Assembly (NCBI RefSeq): GCF_015711645.1
Contig: NZ_JABTEX010000004.1
Span: 1-64,000, forward strand
Reading direction: 5' to 3'
DNA length: 64,000 bases
Source of the DNA: Planomonospora sp. ID82291
GTDB taxonomy: Bacteria; Actinomycetota; Actinomycetes; Streptosporangiales; Streptosporangiaceae
The position numbers and the translations under genes were made by a program. Below the pieces are notes generated by a model. The model saw only the letters and a list, made by a program, of their open reading frames with translations, made no database searches and was not told where the DNA came from. Each line of letters opens with the position of its first letter. Position 1 is the stretch's first letter. This document shows, piece by piece, positions 10,542-22,506 of this stretch.

Positions 10542-11805
10542 GTGGGATGTTCTGTGAGTGAGCGAAGCGAGCGGACCGGAGGCCGCGCGGCGGACGACGG
10601 CGGGGCCGGGACCGCGGTCCTCGTGCTGGAGGACGGGCGCGTCTTCCACGGGACCCCGTACGGCGCCCGGGGCGAGACCTTCGGCGAGATGGTCTTCAAC
10701 ACCGGGATGACCGGCTACCAGGAGACCCTCACCGACCCCTCCTACCACCGCCAGATCGTCGCGATGACCGCGCCGCACATCGGCAACACCGGCGTCAACG
10801 ACGACGACCCCGAGTCGTCCCGCGTGTGGGTGGCGGGCTACGTGGTCCGCGAGCCCGCCCGGGTGCACTCCAGCTGGCGCGCCACCCGCTCCCTGGACGA
10901 CTACCTCGCCGACTCCGGCGTCGTCGGGATCGCCATCCCCGGCACCCGCGCCCTCACCCGCCACCTGCGCGAGCGCGGCGCGATGCGCGCCGGGATCTTC
11001 TCCGGCGGGGCGCTGGCCCCGGCGGAGGAGCTGCTGGAGCGGGTCCGCCTCAGCCCCCCGATGGAGGGCGCCGACCTGGTCGGGCAGGTCTCCACCGCCG
11101 AGCCGTACGTGATCCCGGCCGTCGGCGAGAGGAAGTACACGGTGGCGGCCGTGGACCTGGGCATCAAGTCCATGACCCCGCACCGGATGGCCGAGCGCGG
11201 CTGCGAGGTGCACGTCCTGCCCGCCACCGCCACCGCCGCCGACATCCTCGCGCTCGACCCCGACGGGGTGTTCTTCTCCAACGGCCCCGGCGACCCGGCC
11301 ACCGCCGACGGGCCCGTCGAGGCGCTGCGCGGCGTGCTGGACGCGGGCCGGCCGTTCTTCGGCATCTGCTTCGGCAACCAGATCTTCGGCCGCGCCCTGG
11401 GCCTGGGCACCTACAAGCTGCGCTACGGGCACCGCGGGGTCAACCAGCCGGTCCAGGACCGGCGCACCGGCAAGGTGGAGATCTCCGCGCACAACCACGG
11501 CTTCGCCGTGCGGGCCCCGCTCGACGGCCCGTTCGACACGCCGTACGGCCCGGCGGAGGTCAGCCACGTCAACCTCAACGACGACTGCGTCGAGGGGCTG
11601 CGGCTGGTCGGCCGGCCCGCCTTCAGCGTCCAGTACCACCCCGAGGCCGCGGCCGGCCCGCACGACTCCGCGGGGCTCTTCGACCGGTTCTGCGCTCTGA
11701 TGGAGCGGTCGAGGGGACGAGCGAGCGGAGTGGCCGGCGAGGGACGAGCGGTCCGCGCAGCGAGCGAGGAGCCGGGCGCGACCACGGACACAGGGGAGAA
11801 CGAGA

Positions 11806-11813
<8 letters not shown>
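10542..11813 (+). CDS. carA: Carbamoyl-phosphate synthase small subunit
   Basis: The glutaminase subunit supplies ammonia to CarB. The C-terminal class I amidotransferase half shows the nucleophile in FFGICFGNQ (GNQ where many relatives have GHQ) and the His/Glu pair in YHPEA. Homology begins only at [14 protein letters not shown], so the first 20 or so residues are variable. The start is uncertain: GTG at 10542 gives 423 residues, while GTG at 10554 ([10 protein letters not shown]) is equally likely, and neither has a strong ribosome-binding site. Both termini carry GCGAGCG-type repeats that encode Ser/Glu/Arg-rich tails outside the conserved fold. It overlaps carB by 8 bp. Confidence 0.95.
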
Positions 11814-15099
<3,286 letters not shown>

Positions 15100-15114
15100 T
15101 GCCCTGAGCGGGAG

Positions 15115-15990
15115 GTGAGCAAGACGCCTGTCACTCCGGTACAGGTCACGGGCACGGTGCTGACGACGCGCCGGGTCGACGCCTACCATGCGCTGACCGT
15201 GGTCGCGCCCGGCATCGTCGAGCGGTTCCGCCCCGGCCACTTCGTGGGGGTGGCCGTGGGCGGACCGGGGACGTCGATGCTGACGCGCCGCGCCTTCTCC
15301 GTCCACGACGTCAAGCCCGACTACGGCGGCACGGTGGAGTTCGTCTTCACCGCCGGCGGTCCGGGCACGACCTGGCTGGCCGAGCGCCGCGCCCGCGACA
15401 CGCTGGACCTGGTGGGCCCGCTCGGCCGCCCGTTCCCGCTGCCCCGGGACCCGGTGACCTGCGTCCTGGTCGGCGGCGAGTACGGCTCGGCGATGCTCTT
15501 CGCGGTCGCCGACGCCCTCCAGCGGCGCGGCTGCCGGGTGGACTTCGTGCTCGGCGCGGCCTCGGCCGACCGGGTCTTCGGCGCGCTGCGCGCCCGCCGG
15601 ATGGGGGAGACCACCACGCTGACCACCGAGGACGGGTCGCTGGGCATGCGCGGCCGGGTGACCGACGTGCTGCCCGGGGTGATCGCCGACGTCCGCGCCG
15701 ACGCGGTCTACGCCTGCGGCCCCATGGAGACGCTGCGCGGGGTGACCGCCGTGGCCGTCGAGTTCGACATCCCCGTCCAGGTGGCCGTGGAGGAGCGGAT
15801 GGCCTGCGGGATCGGCGTGTGCATGACGTGCGTGCTGCCGGTCATCGGGGACGACGGCGTCACCCGGATGGTCCGCGCCTGCGTCGAGGGCCCGGTCTTC
15901 CGGGGCGAGCGCGTCCGCTTCGACGACGTGGGAACGATCCCGTTCGACGCGCTGGGGGCGCCCGGTGGAGGCACACGGCATGCCGGTTGA
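15115..15990 (+). CDS. pyrK: Dihydroorotate dehydrogenase electron-transfer subunit PyrK
   Basis: 291 residues of the ferredoxin-reductase-like family that pairs with type 1B dihydroorotate dehydrogenase and passes electrons to NAD. It has an N-terminal FAD domain (RRAFSVHDV) and an NAD domain. A C-terminal [2Fe-2S] cluster site follows in MACGIGVCMTC, with a fourth Cys in VRACVEG. The GTG start has GGGAG pressed against it, an unusually short spacing; no better start is visible, and reinitiation from carB is possible. It overlaps pyrD by 11 bp. Confidence 0.92.
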   Translation: MSKTPVTPVQVTGTVLTTRRVDAYHALTVVAPGIVERFRPGHFVGVAVGGPGTSMLTRRAFSVHDVKPDYGGTVEFVFTAGGPGTTWLAERRARDTLDLVGPLGRPFPLPRDPVTCVLVGGEYGSAMLFAVADALQRRGCRVDFVLGAASADRVFGALRARRMGETTTLTTEDGSLGMRGRVTDVLPGVIADVRADAVYACGPMETLRGVTAVAVEFDIPVQVAVEERMACGIGVCMTCVLPVIGDDGVTRMVRACVEGPVFRGERVRFDDVGTIPFDALGAPGGGTRHAG

Positions 15991-16954
15991 CATGCGGACC
16001 TACCTCGGGCACGTGGAGCTGGCCAACCCGATCACCACCGCCGCCGGGTGCGCGGCCTCCGGCGCCGAGCTGGCCCAGTTCTTCGACCTGGGCCGGCTGG
16101 GGGCGGTGACCACCCGGTCGATCACGATGGCGCCCAGGGCGGGCCGGCCGACCCCCCGGATGGCCGAGACCCCTTCGGGCCTGCTGTCCGCCGTGGGGCT
16201 GCAGGGGCCCGGGGTGGACGCGTTCCTGGCGCGGGAGCTGCCCTGGCTGGCCCAGCGCAACGTCAGGACCGTGGTGTCCATCGGCGGCGGCACCGTCGCC
16301 GAGTACACCGCGCTGGCCCGCAGGCTCACCGACGCCCCCGGCGTGACCGCCGTGGAGGTCAACCTGTCGTGCCCCAACATCGAGGATCGCGGGCGCGTCT
16401 TCGCCCTCGACGGCGCGGCCTCGGCGGAGGTGGTCGCCTCGGTGCGCTCGGTGATGCGCTACGACGTGCCGGTGGTGGCCAAGCTCTCCCCGGACGCGCT
16501 GGACGTGGTGGCCGTCGCCCGCGCGTGCGTGGACGGGGGCGCCGACGCGCTGTCCATGATCAATAATCCGCTCGGCATGAGCGTCGACACCGACGCCATG
16601 CGTCCCGCGCTCGCCGCGGTCACCGGCGGCCTGTCGGGACCGGCGATCCGGCCGCTGGCCGTACGATGCGTCTGGCAGGTCCACGCGGCGCTGCCCGGCG
16701 TGCCCATCATCGGCATGGGCGGCGTGCTGACCGGCCGGGACGCCTTCGAGTTCGTCCTGGCCGGCGCCTGCGTCGTCGCGGTGGGCACCGCGCTGTTCCA
16801 CGACCCCTACGCCGGTCTGCGCGTCGTGCGCGAGCTGGAGGAGATCCTGGCGGCGCGGGGGTTCCACCGGCTGGCCGACGCGGTCGGACTGGCCCACCGC
16901 CCGCCGGGGGCGACCACCCGGCACCGTACGGACTTCGAGGAGAGCCCGCTGTGA
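15980..16954 (+). CDS. pyrD: Dihydroorotate dehydrogenase, class 1B catalytic subunit
   Basis: 324 residues, an FMN-dependent TIM barrel oxidising dihydroorotate to orotate. The active-site cysteine of class 1 enzymes is visible in [11 protein letters not shown], and FMN-binding glycines occur in [16 protein letters not shown] start at ATG 15980 because GGTGGAG sits 9 bases upstream; an in-frame GTG at 15965 would add five residues. Pairing with pyrK supports class 1B rather than the membrane class 2 enzyme common in proteobacteria. It overlaps pyrF by 4 bp. Confidence 0.95.
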   Translation: MPVDMRTYLGHVELANPITTAAGCAASGAELAQFFDLGRLGAVTTRSITMAPRAGRPTPRMAETPSGLLSAVGLQGPGVDAFLARELPWLAQRNVRTVVSIGGGTVAEYTALARRLTDAPGVTAVEVNLSCPNIEDRGRVFALDGAASAEVVASVRSVMRYDVPVVAKLSPDALDVVAVARACVDGGADALSMINNPLGMSVDTDAMRPALAAVTGGLSGPAIRPLAVRCVWQVHAALPGVPIIGMGGVLTGRDAFEFVLAGACVVAVGTALFHDPYAGLRVVRELEEILAARGFHRLADAVGLAHRPPGATTRHRTDFEESPL

Positions 16955-17664
16955 TCCCCGCCCCCATCGCCGTCGCCCTGGACGCGCCCGACCTGGAGAC
17001 CGCGGCCCGCTGGGCGAGCCTGGTGACCCCGCACGTCAGCACCGTCAAGATCGGTCTGGAACTCTACCTGCGCTACGGGCCGGACGTCATCGCCTCGGTG
17101 CGGGGGGCGAGCGGCGTGCAGGTGTTCCTCGACCTGAAGCTGCACGACATCCCCAACACCGTGGCGGGCGCGGCGCGGTCGGTGGCCCGGCTCAAGCCCG
17201 CCATCCTGACCGTGCACGCGGCCGGGGGGGCCGCGATGGTCCGCGCGGCGGTGGAGGCCGCCCCCGCGGCGCGCATCGCGGCCGTGACGGTGCTCACGTC
17301 GCTCTCAGAGGCCGATCTTGAGCGGGCCGGTGTCGCGGGACCCCCCGGCGACGCCGTGCGCCGTCTGGCGGTCCTGGCCGTCGGGGCGGGCGCCCAGGCG
17401 CTGGTGTGCTCCCCCCGGGAGGTGGCCGCGGTGCGGGCGGAGGTCGGGCCGGGCGTCACGCTCATCACGCCGGGCGTGCGCCCGGAGGGGGCCGACACCC
17501 AGGACCAGGCGAGGGTGGCCACGCCCGAGCGGGCGCTCGCCGACGGCGCCGACCTCCTCGTGATCGGCCGTCCGATCACCGGTTCGGCGGACCCCGGCGC
17601 CGCGGCCGCCGGCATCGCCGCGGCGCTCCGCAAGGCCTCCGCCGGCGCGGTCCGGAACCTGTGA
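16951..17664 (+). CDS. pyrF: Orotidine 5'-phosphate decarboxylase
   Basis: 237 residues. It catalyses the last step to UMP. The catalytic Asp-Lys-Asp array is visible as [10 protein letters not shown] near residue 60, and the phosphate-binding end as VIGRPITGS. Its length fits the short (type 1) branch; some actinobacteria carry a longer type 2 form. The GTG start overlaps the pyrD stop by 4 bp, after GAGGAGAG. It is the last gene of the operon. pyrE, needed between PyrD and PyrF, is not in the window. Confidence 0.96.
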   Translation: MIPAPIAVALDAPDLETAARWASLVTPHVSTVKIGLELYLRYGPDVIASVRGASGVQVFLDLKLHDIPNTVAGAARSVARLKPAILTVHAAGGAAMVRAAVEAAPAARIAAVTVLTSLSEADLERAGVAGPPGDAVRRLAVLAVGAGAQALVCSPREVAAVRAEVGPGVTLITPGVRPEGADTQDQARVATPERALADGADLLVIGRPITGSADPGAAAAGIAAALRKASAGAVRNL

Positions 17665-17775
17665 TCTTCGTCGCGGAAAACCCCGGGCCGGGCGTCATTC
17701 GACCGACAATGAGCGATCCATCTACTACGCAGGGTGAAGAACGGGGCTTTCTGGGCGCGGAAACCGGGGTTGACG

Positions 17776-17804
17776 TTGCTTGGATCGCGATGACCAGCTA
17801 GTTT
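17776..17804 (+). promoter_or_regulatory. Candidate mihF promoter
   Basis: TTGCTT (17776-17781) and TAGTTT (17799-17804) are separated by 17 bases and lie about 47 bases before the mihF GTG. This suits a principal-sigma promoter in the 186-bp gap after pyrF. A better -35 hexamer, TTGACG, overlaps it at 17770 but has no matching -10. Confidence 0.4.
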
Positions 17805-17850
17805 CCCTTCCCGTCCGAGTACATCGACAGGAAATTCGAGGTGACCCGGC

Positions 17851-18174
17851 GTGGCTCTTCCTCCCCTTACCCCCGAGCAGCGCGCCGCAGCCCTGGAAAA
17901 GGCTGCCAAGGCCCGCCGAGAGCGTGCCGAGGTCAAGAACCGCCTGAAGCACGGTGCGGTCTCTCTGACTGAGGTGCTCAAAGACGGGCAGGCCGATGAC
18001 GTCATCGGCAAGATGAAGGTGTCGGCCCTTCTGGAGTCGCTCCCCGGCGTGGGCAAGGTCCGCGCCAAGCAGCTCATGGAGCGGCTGGGCATCGCCGAGT
18101 CCCGCCGCGTGCGGGGCCTGGGCGCCAACCAGCGCGCCTCCCTGGAGCGTGAGTTCGGCGGGGCCGAGAGCTAG
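17851..18174 (+). CDS. mihF: Integration host factor, actinobacterial type (mIHF/sIHF)
   Basis: 107 residues starting at GTG with the conserved opening [18 protein letters not shown] basic helix follows, then a helix-two-turn-helix DNA-binding region with [32 protein letters not shown] split across about 62-93. The family is a nucleoid protein that binds and bends DNA without clear sequence preference and supports phage integration and development. It is unrelated to E. coli IHF. The position directly before gmk is conserved in actinobacteria. Confidence 0.95.
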   Translation: MALPPLTPEQRAAALEKAAKARRERAEVKNRLKHGAVSLTEVLKDGQADDVIGKMKVSALLESLPGVGKVRAKQLMERLGIAESRRVRGLGANQRASLEREFGGAES

Positions 18175-18245
18175 GACTAGTCTCGGTTCCACAGTTCGCA
18201 CGCTTCGCCCCGCCCAGGCGGGGACCGCACCACGGGGGGTCTGGA

Positions 18246-18962
18246 GTGACCGGAACGTCAACCGGAGCATCGCGGCCCGACGGAGGCCGGGTTCCGGATG
18301 AGACCGCGCAGAGCGGATCCGGTGGCTCCACACCCCCGGCCGGGGACCCGGAGGAGGCGCGAGCCTCCGCCGGGCCGACCGGCAACCGCCTGACGGTCCT
18401 GTCCGGGCCGTCGGGCGTCGGCAAGTCCACGGTCGTCGCCGAGCTTCGGCGGGCGCACCCCCAGGTGTGGCTGTCGGTCTCGGTGACCACCAGGAAGCCC
18501 CGCCCCGGCGAGACCCACGGGGTGGAGTACTTCTTCGCCGACGACGCCGAGTTCGACCGCCTCGTCGCCTCCGGAGGGCTGCTGGAGTGGGCCGAGTTCG
18601 CCGGCAACCGGTACGGCACGCCCCGCGCGCCCGTCCTCGACAAGCTCGCAGCCGGGATCCCCACCCTGCTGGAGATCGACCTGCAGGGCGCCCGCCAGGT
18701 CCGCGCGACCATGCCGGAGGCGCTGCTGGTCTTCCTGGCCCCGCCGAGCTGGGAGGAGCTGGAGAAGCGCCTGCGCGGGCGCGGCACCGAGCCGGAGGAC
18801 GTCATCGCCCGCCGGCTGGCCGCCGGCCGGATCGAGATGGCGGCCGAGCGGGAATTCGACCTGACGCTGGTGAACACGTCGGTCCAGGACGTGTGCCGGC
18901 GGCTGATAGCCTTGCTGGCTGGTGCTCCCGAGGCTTCGAGCCCCGGACGTTCAACTAGCTAG
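18246..18962 (+). CDS. gmk: Guanylate kinase
   Basis: Phosphorylates GMP to GDP. The P-loop GPSGVGKS lies near residues 55-62; [13 protein letters not shown] and GVEYFF form the GMP site. With the GTG start at 18246 the protein has 238 residues, including about 45 Gly/Ser/Pro-rich residues before the conserved core. This is longer than the usual 185-210, so either the extension is real or translation starts internally. It ends 11 bp before rpoZ. Confidence 0.94.
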   Translation: MTGTSTGASRPDGGRVPDETAQSGSGGSTPPAGDPEEARASAGPTGNRLTVLSGPSGVGKSTVVAELRRAHPQVWLSVSVTTRKPRPGETHGVEYFFADDAEFDRLVASGGLLEWAEFAGNRYGTPRAPVLDKLAAGIPTLLEIDLQGARQVRATMPEALLVFLAPPSWEELEKRLRGRGTEPEDVIARRLAAGRIEMAAEREFDLTLVNTSVQDVCRRLIALLAGAPEASSPGRSTS

Positions 18963-18973
18963 GGGGACACGAC

Positions 18974-19237
18974 GTGGCAACCAACGCCGCATACAGCGAA
19001 GGCATCACCCACCCGTCGATCGACGCGCTGCTCGACATCGTCGACAGCAAGTACAGCCTGGTGATCTTCGGATCCAAGCGGGCCCGCCAGATCAACGCCT
19101 ACTACTCCCAGCTGGGCGAGGGCCTGCTGGAGTACGTCGGCCCGCTGGTGGAGACCCACGCGCAGGAGAAGCCGCTGTCCATCGCGCTGCGCGAGGTCAG
19201 CGAGGGCCTGCTCACCGCCGAGCCCATCGAGGGCTGA
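18974..19237 (+). CDS. rpoZ: RNA polymerase omega subunit
   Basis: 87 residues. Omega assists assembly of beta-prime into RNA polymerase and mediates ppGpp effects in some bacteria. The conserved core [20 protein letters not shown] and the basic [10 protein letters not shown] stretch are present. GTG start with AGGGGGAC about 6 bases before it. The gmk-rpoZ-coaBC order is conserved across actinobacteria. Confidence 0.96.
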   Translation: MATNAAYSEGITHPSIDALLDIVDSKYSLVIFGSKRARQINAYYSQLGEGLLEYVGPLVETHAQEKPLSIALREVSEGLLTAEPIEG

Positions 19238-19248
19238 CGACCCGCCCG

Positions 19249-20475
19249 ATGCGAACGTCCCAGGGCGCGCCCGCCCGGCCGAGCGTCGTGCTCGGGGTGA
19301 GCGCCGGCATCGCCGCCTACAAGGCCTGCGAGCTGCTCCGCCTGTTCACCGAGTCCGGCCACGACGTCCGCGTCGTCCCGACCCGGGAGGCGCTCCGCTT
19401 CGTCGGCGAGCCCACCTGGGCGGCGCTCTCCGGCAACCCGGTGACCGCCGACGTCTGGGACTCCGTGCACGAGGTGCCGCACGTGCGCATCGGCCAGGGC
19501 GCCGACCTGGTGGTGGTGGCCCCCGCCACCGCCGACGTGCTGGCCAAGGCCGCGCACGGCATCGCCGGCGACCTGCTGACCACCACCCTGCTGACCGCGC
19601 GCTGCCCGGTGGTGTTCGCCCCGGCGATGCACACCGAGATGTGGGAGCACCCGGCGACGCAGGCCAACGTGGCCGTCCTGCGCGAGCGCGGCGCGCTCGT
19701 CCTCGACCCGGCCGTGGGACGCCTGACCGGCGCCGACACCGGCCGCGGGCGGCTGCCCGACCCCGCGGAGATCTTCGAGGTCTGCCGCCGGGTCCTGTCC
19801 GGCCGCCCCCTCGACCTGGCCGGGCGCCACGTGGTCGTCTCCGCGGGGGGCACCCGCGAGGCCATCGACCCGGTCCGCTTCATCGGCAACCGCTCCTCGG
19901 GCCTGCAGGGGTACGCCCTGGCCCGGACGGCCGCCGCCCGCGGCGCCCGGGTCACGCTGGTCGCCGCCAACGTCGCGCTGGCCGACCCCGCGGGGGTCGC
20001 GGTGGTCCGGGTCGAGTCGGCGCTCCAGCTGCGCGAGGCCGTGCTGGAGGCGGTGGCCGACGCCGACGCCGTGGTCATGGCCGCGGCGGTGGCGGACTTC
20101 CGGCCCGCGGCGCGGAGCGGTTCGAAGATCAAGAAGACCGCGGCCGAGCCCGACGCCGTCCACCTGGTGAAGAACCCGGACATCCTCGCCGAGCTGGGGG
20201 AGCGCCGCCGCGCGGGCGCCGCGCCGTACCCCGTGGTGATCGCCGGGTTCGCGGCGGAGACCGACGACGTGCTCGCCAACGGGCGGGCGAAGCTCGCCCG
20301 CAAGGGCTGCGACCTGCTCGTCGTCAACCAGGTCGGAGAGGGCCTCGCCTTCGGCACCCCCGACAACGCGGCGGTGGTCCTGTCCGCGGACGCGGAGCCG
20401 GTGGAGATCCCGCGCGGGCCCAAGGAGGCGCTGGCCGACGCGGTCTGGGACCTGGTGGCCGAGCGGCTTCCCTGA
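19249..20475 (+). CDS. coaBC: Bifunctional phosphopantothenoylcysteine synthetase/decarboxylase
   Basis: 408 residues, the normal length for the fused coenzyme A enzyme. The N-terminal flavoprotein decarboxylase (about 1-190) has the catalytic His in PHVRIG (His79). Its PAMHTEMW segment (125-132) corresponds to the PxMNxxMW substrate clamp, with His at the Asn position. The C-terminal synthetase (about 195-408) has the SAGGTREAIDPVR and ISNRSSG-like RFIGNRSSG nucleotide motifs and the KIKK segment. ATG at 19249 is the first start after rpoZ, 11 bp away. Confidence 0.95.
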   Translation: MRTSQGAPARPSVVLGVSAGIAAYKACELLRLFTESGHDVRVVPTREALRFVGEPTWAALSGNPVTADVWDSVHEVPHVRIGQGADLVVVAPATADVLAKAAHGIAGDLLTTTLLTARCPVVFAPAMHTEMWEHPATQANVAVLRERGALVLDPAVGRLTGADTGRGRLPDPAEIFEVCRRVLSGRPLDLAGRHVVVSAGGTREAIDPVRFIGNRSSGLQGYALARTAAARGARVTLVAANVALADPAGVAVVRVESALQLREAVLEAVADADAVVMAAAVADFRPAARSGSKIKKTAAEPDAVHLVKNPDILAELGERRRAGAAPYPVVIAGFAAETDDVLANGRAKLARKGCDLLVVNQVGEGLAFGTPDNAAVVLSADAEPVEIPRGPKEALADAVWDLVAERLP

Positions 20476-20556
20476 GCCGCTTGCCGGAGATCGCCTCCCG
20501 GCGGATACTGCCTGCGACAGAGCGATCCGCGACGCCGTGTCAGGGAGGGGTCCGAG

Positions 20557-20925
20557 ATGCCGGTGCCGGCCTCCGTCAGGGCGCGCTGCCGCGCGCTGCT
20601 CCCTCCCGGGCAGGACATCCGCTACGTCCTGCCGGCGCTGTCGGTGGGGCCGCCGGGGACGGCGGCCTTCCTGGTCGTGGTCTCCGACCAGGCGATCCAC
20701 GTGCTGTCCACGGCCTTCTTCGACCGGAACGTGCCGACCGCGATCCACTCCACCCACGCCCGGCGGACCCGGATCGGTCCGGTGGAGTTCGCCGCGGGCG
20801 CGGCCATCGAACTCGGCGGCACGGTGTTCGAGATCGACGAGGAGTACGCCGCGGTGGTCCACGCCGCCGACGCCGAGGTCTTCGCGCCCGAGACGCTGCC
20901 GCCCGACCCGCTCCCCGACCTGTGA
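20557..20925 (+). CDS. Unrecognised 122-residue protein
   Basis: I do not recognise this protein. It starts at ATG behind GGGAGGGG, has good GC3 bias, and contains a compact alpha/beta-looking region: YVLPALSV, FLVVVSDQAIHVLST, then TRIGPVEFAAGAAIELGGTVFEIDEEYAAVVHAAD (quoted in pieces). The hydrophobic strands and lack of charge clusters suggest a small soluble domain, perhaps PH-like (a bacterial PH domain reads ITDRRLLV at a comparable place); that is a guess. The last five codons and stop are part of a 27-bp tandem repeat, and the 3' coding end is duplicated in inverted orientation about 140 bp downstream. Confidence 0.75.
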   Translation: MPVPASVRARCRALLPPGQDIRYVLPALSVGPPGTAAFLVVVSDQAIHVLSTAFFDRNVPTAIHSTHARRTRIGPVEFAAGAAIELGGTVFEIDEEYAAVVHAADAEVFAPETLPPDPLPDL

Positions 20926-21054
20926 CCGGTCGGCCCGCTCCCCGACCTGTGACCGCCCGACCCGCTCCCCGACCTGTGACCGGTCGGCCCGCGCAGGGCG
21001 GGGCCGTGCGATGAGCGCCCGGGAGCGGTTCGGGTGCGAAGACCTCGGCGTCGG
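20867..21054. repeat. Inverted duplication of the gene's 3' coding end
   Basis: CCGACGCCGAGGTCTTCGCG (20867-20886, continuing to 20891) recurs as its reverse complement at 21030-21054 with one mismatch in 25. Read on the minus strand, the copy again encodes Asp-Ala-Glu-Val-Phe-Ala-Pro-Glu, followed by a similar Pro-Leu-Pro. The pair encloses the 27-bp tandem repeats and could fold as a long-range hairpin between this gene and metK. Confidence 0.8.
20907..20987. repeat. Three 27-bp tandem repeats starting in the gene's last codons
   Basis: The unit CCCGCTCCCCGACCTGTGA plus CCGGTCGG occurs at 20907-20933, 20934-20960 (two or three changes) and 20961-20987. The first copy carries the final Pro-Leu-Pro-Asp-Leu codons and stop, so the gene's terminus has been copied twice beyond its stop. 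Confidence 0.85.
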
Positions 21055-21212
21055 GAGGGCGGATCCCCCGGGCGCACCGCCTTCCCGCGGGCCGGAGGCG
21101 GGAGGGAGAATCGCGGACGGCCGGTGAGCGGCTAGACTTCGGCGAAGCGCTCGCGGTGCGCCCCCGCACCGGAGCCCCGTCGCCAGCAGCCGCTGCATGA
21201 GGAGCCACTGAC

Positions 21213-22400
21213 TTGTCCCGTCGCCTGTTCACCTCCGAGTCGGTCACCGAGGGCCACCCGGACAAGATCGCAGACCAGATCAGCGACGCGATTCTCGACG
21301 CCATGCTCAAGGGAGACCCCAAGAGCCGGGTCGCGGTCGAGACGCTGATCACCACCGGTCAGGTCCACGTCGCCGGAGAGGTGACGACGGAGACCTACGT
21401 AGACATCCCGGGTCTCATCCGCGAGAAGATCCTCGAGATCGGCTACGACGCCTCGCACAAGGGCTTCGACGGCGCCTCCTGCGGTGTGTCGGTGTCCATC
21501 GGCGCGCAGTCCCCCGACATCGCGCAGGGCGTCGACGCCGCCTACGAGGCCCGCGAGGGCGAGGCCGGCGACGAGTTCGACCGCCAGGGCGCCGGCGACC
21601 AGGGCCTCATGTTCGGTTACGCCTGCCGGGAGACCCCCGAGCTGATGCCGCTGCCGATCCAGCTCGCGCACCGCCTGGCCGAGCGCCTGTCGCAGGTCCG
21701 CAAGGACGGCACGGTCCCCTACCTGCGCCCCGACGGCAAGACCCAGGTCACCATCGAGTACGACGGCGACACGCCGGTCCGCCTCGACACGGTGGTCGTC
21801 TCCACCCAGCACGCGGCCGAGATCGACCTCAAGGAGATGCTCGCGCCGGACATCAAGGAGCACGTGGTCGACCCGGTCCTGGCCGGGCTGGAGCTGGAGA
21901 CCGAGGGCTACCGGCTGCTGGTCAACCCGACCGGTCGCTTCGAGATCGGCGGCCCGATGGGCGACGCCGGACTGACCGGTCGCAAGATCATCGTCGACAC
22001 CTACGGCGGCATGGCCCGCCACGGCGGCGGCGCCTTCTCCGGCAAGGACCCGTCCAAGGTCGACCGCTCGGCCGCCTACGCCATGCGCTGGGTCGCCAAG
22101 AACATCGTGGCCGCCGGTCTGGCCGACCGCGCCGAGGTCCAGGTCGCCTACGCCATCGGCAAGGCCCACCCGGTCGGCGTGTTCGTCGAGACCTTCGGCA
22201 CCGAGAAGACCGACGTCGCCGCGATCCAGGCCGCCGTGCTCCAGGTCTTCGACCTGCGCCCGGCCGCGATCATCCGCGACCTCGACCTGCTCCGCCCGAT
22301 CTACTCGGAGACCTCTGCCTACGGCCACTTCGGCCGGCCGGAGTTCTCCTGGGAGGCCACCGACCGCGCCGACGCCCTGCGCGCCGCCGCCGGCCTGTAG
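21213..22400 (+). CDS. metK: S-adenosylmethionine synthetase
   Basis: 395 residues. It makes SAM from methionine and ATP. Signatures present: [13 protein letters not shown] (ATP-site His), [12 protein letters not shown], and the P-loop-like [15 protein letters not shown]. The start is TTG (reads Ser-Arg-Arg-Leu-Phe-Thr next), preceded by GAGGAG at about 10 bases. I found no SAM riboswitch signature in the 160 bases before it. A strong hairpin terminator follows immediately. Confidence 0.97.
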   Translation: MSRRLFTSESVTEGHPDKIADQISDAILDAMLKGDPKSRVAVETLITTGQVHVAGEVTTETYVDIPGLIREKILEIGYDASHKGFDGASCGVSVSIGAQSPDIAQGVDAAYEAREGEAGDEFDRQGAGDQGLMFGYACRETPELMPLPIQLAHRLAERLSQVRKDGTVPYLRPDGKTQVTIEYDGDTPVRLDTVVVSTQHAAEIDLKEMLAPDIKEHVVDPVLAGLELETEGYRLLVNPTGRFEIGGPMGDAGLTGRKIIVDTYGGMARHGGGAFSGKDPSKVDRSAAYAMRWVAKNIVAAGLADRAEVQVAYAIGKAHPVGVFVETFGTEKTDVAAIQAAVLQVFDLRPAAIIRDLDLLRPIYSETSAYGHFGRPEFSWEATDRADALRAAAGL

Positions 22401-22407
22401 TCCCTGT

Positions 22408-22454
22408 ACGGCCAGAGCCCCCGGTGGAGCCGTTCCACCGGGGGCTCTGGCCGT
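22408..22454 (+). terminator. metK terminator hairpin, 21-bp perfect stem
   Basis: The arm at 22408-22428 pairs without mismatch with 22434-22454 around a 5-base loop (GCCGT). The stem begins 8 bases after the metK stop. There is no long T-tract, as is usual for GC-rich actinobacterial terminators. Confidence 0.9.
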
Positions 22455-22506
22455 GTCACCGCTCCCGCCGGCGGACCACGGGCCGGCTCGCGCCTAGTCT
22501 CTGGCC

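Noticed and set aside
21055-21212. SAM riboswitch before metK
   Set aside because: No SAM-I, SAM-II or SAM-IV core pattern could be recognised; the region is instead filled with the inverted and tandem duplications.
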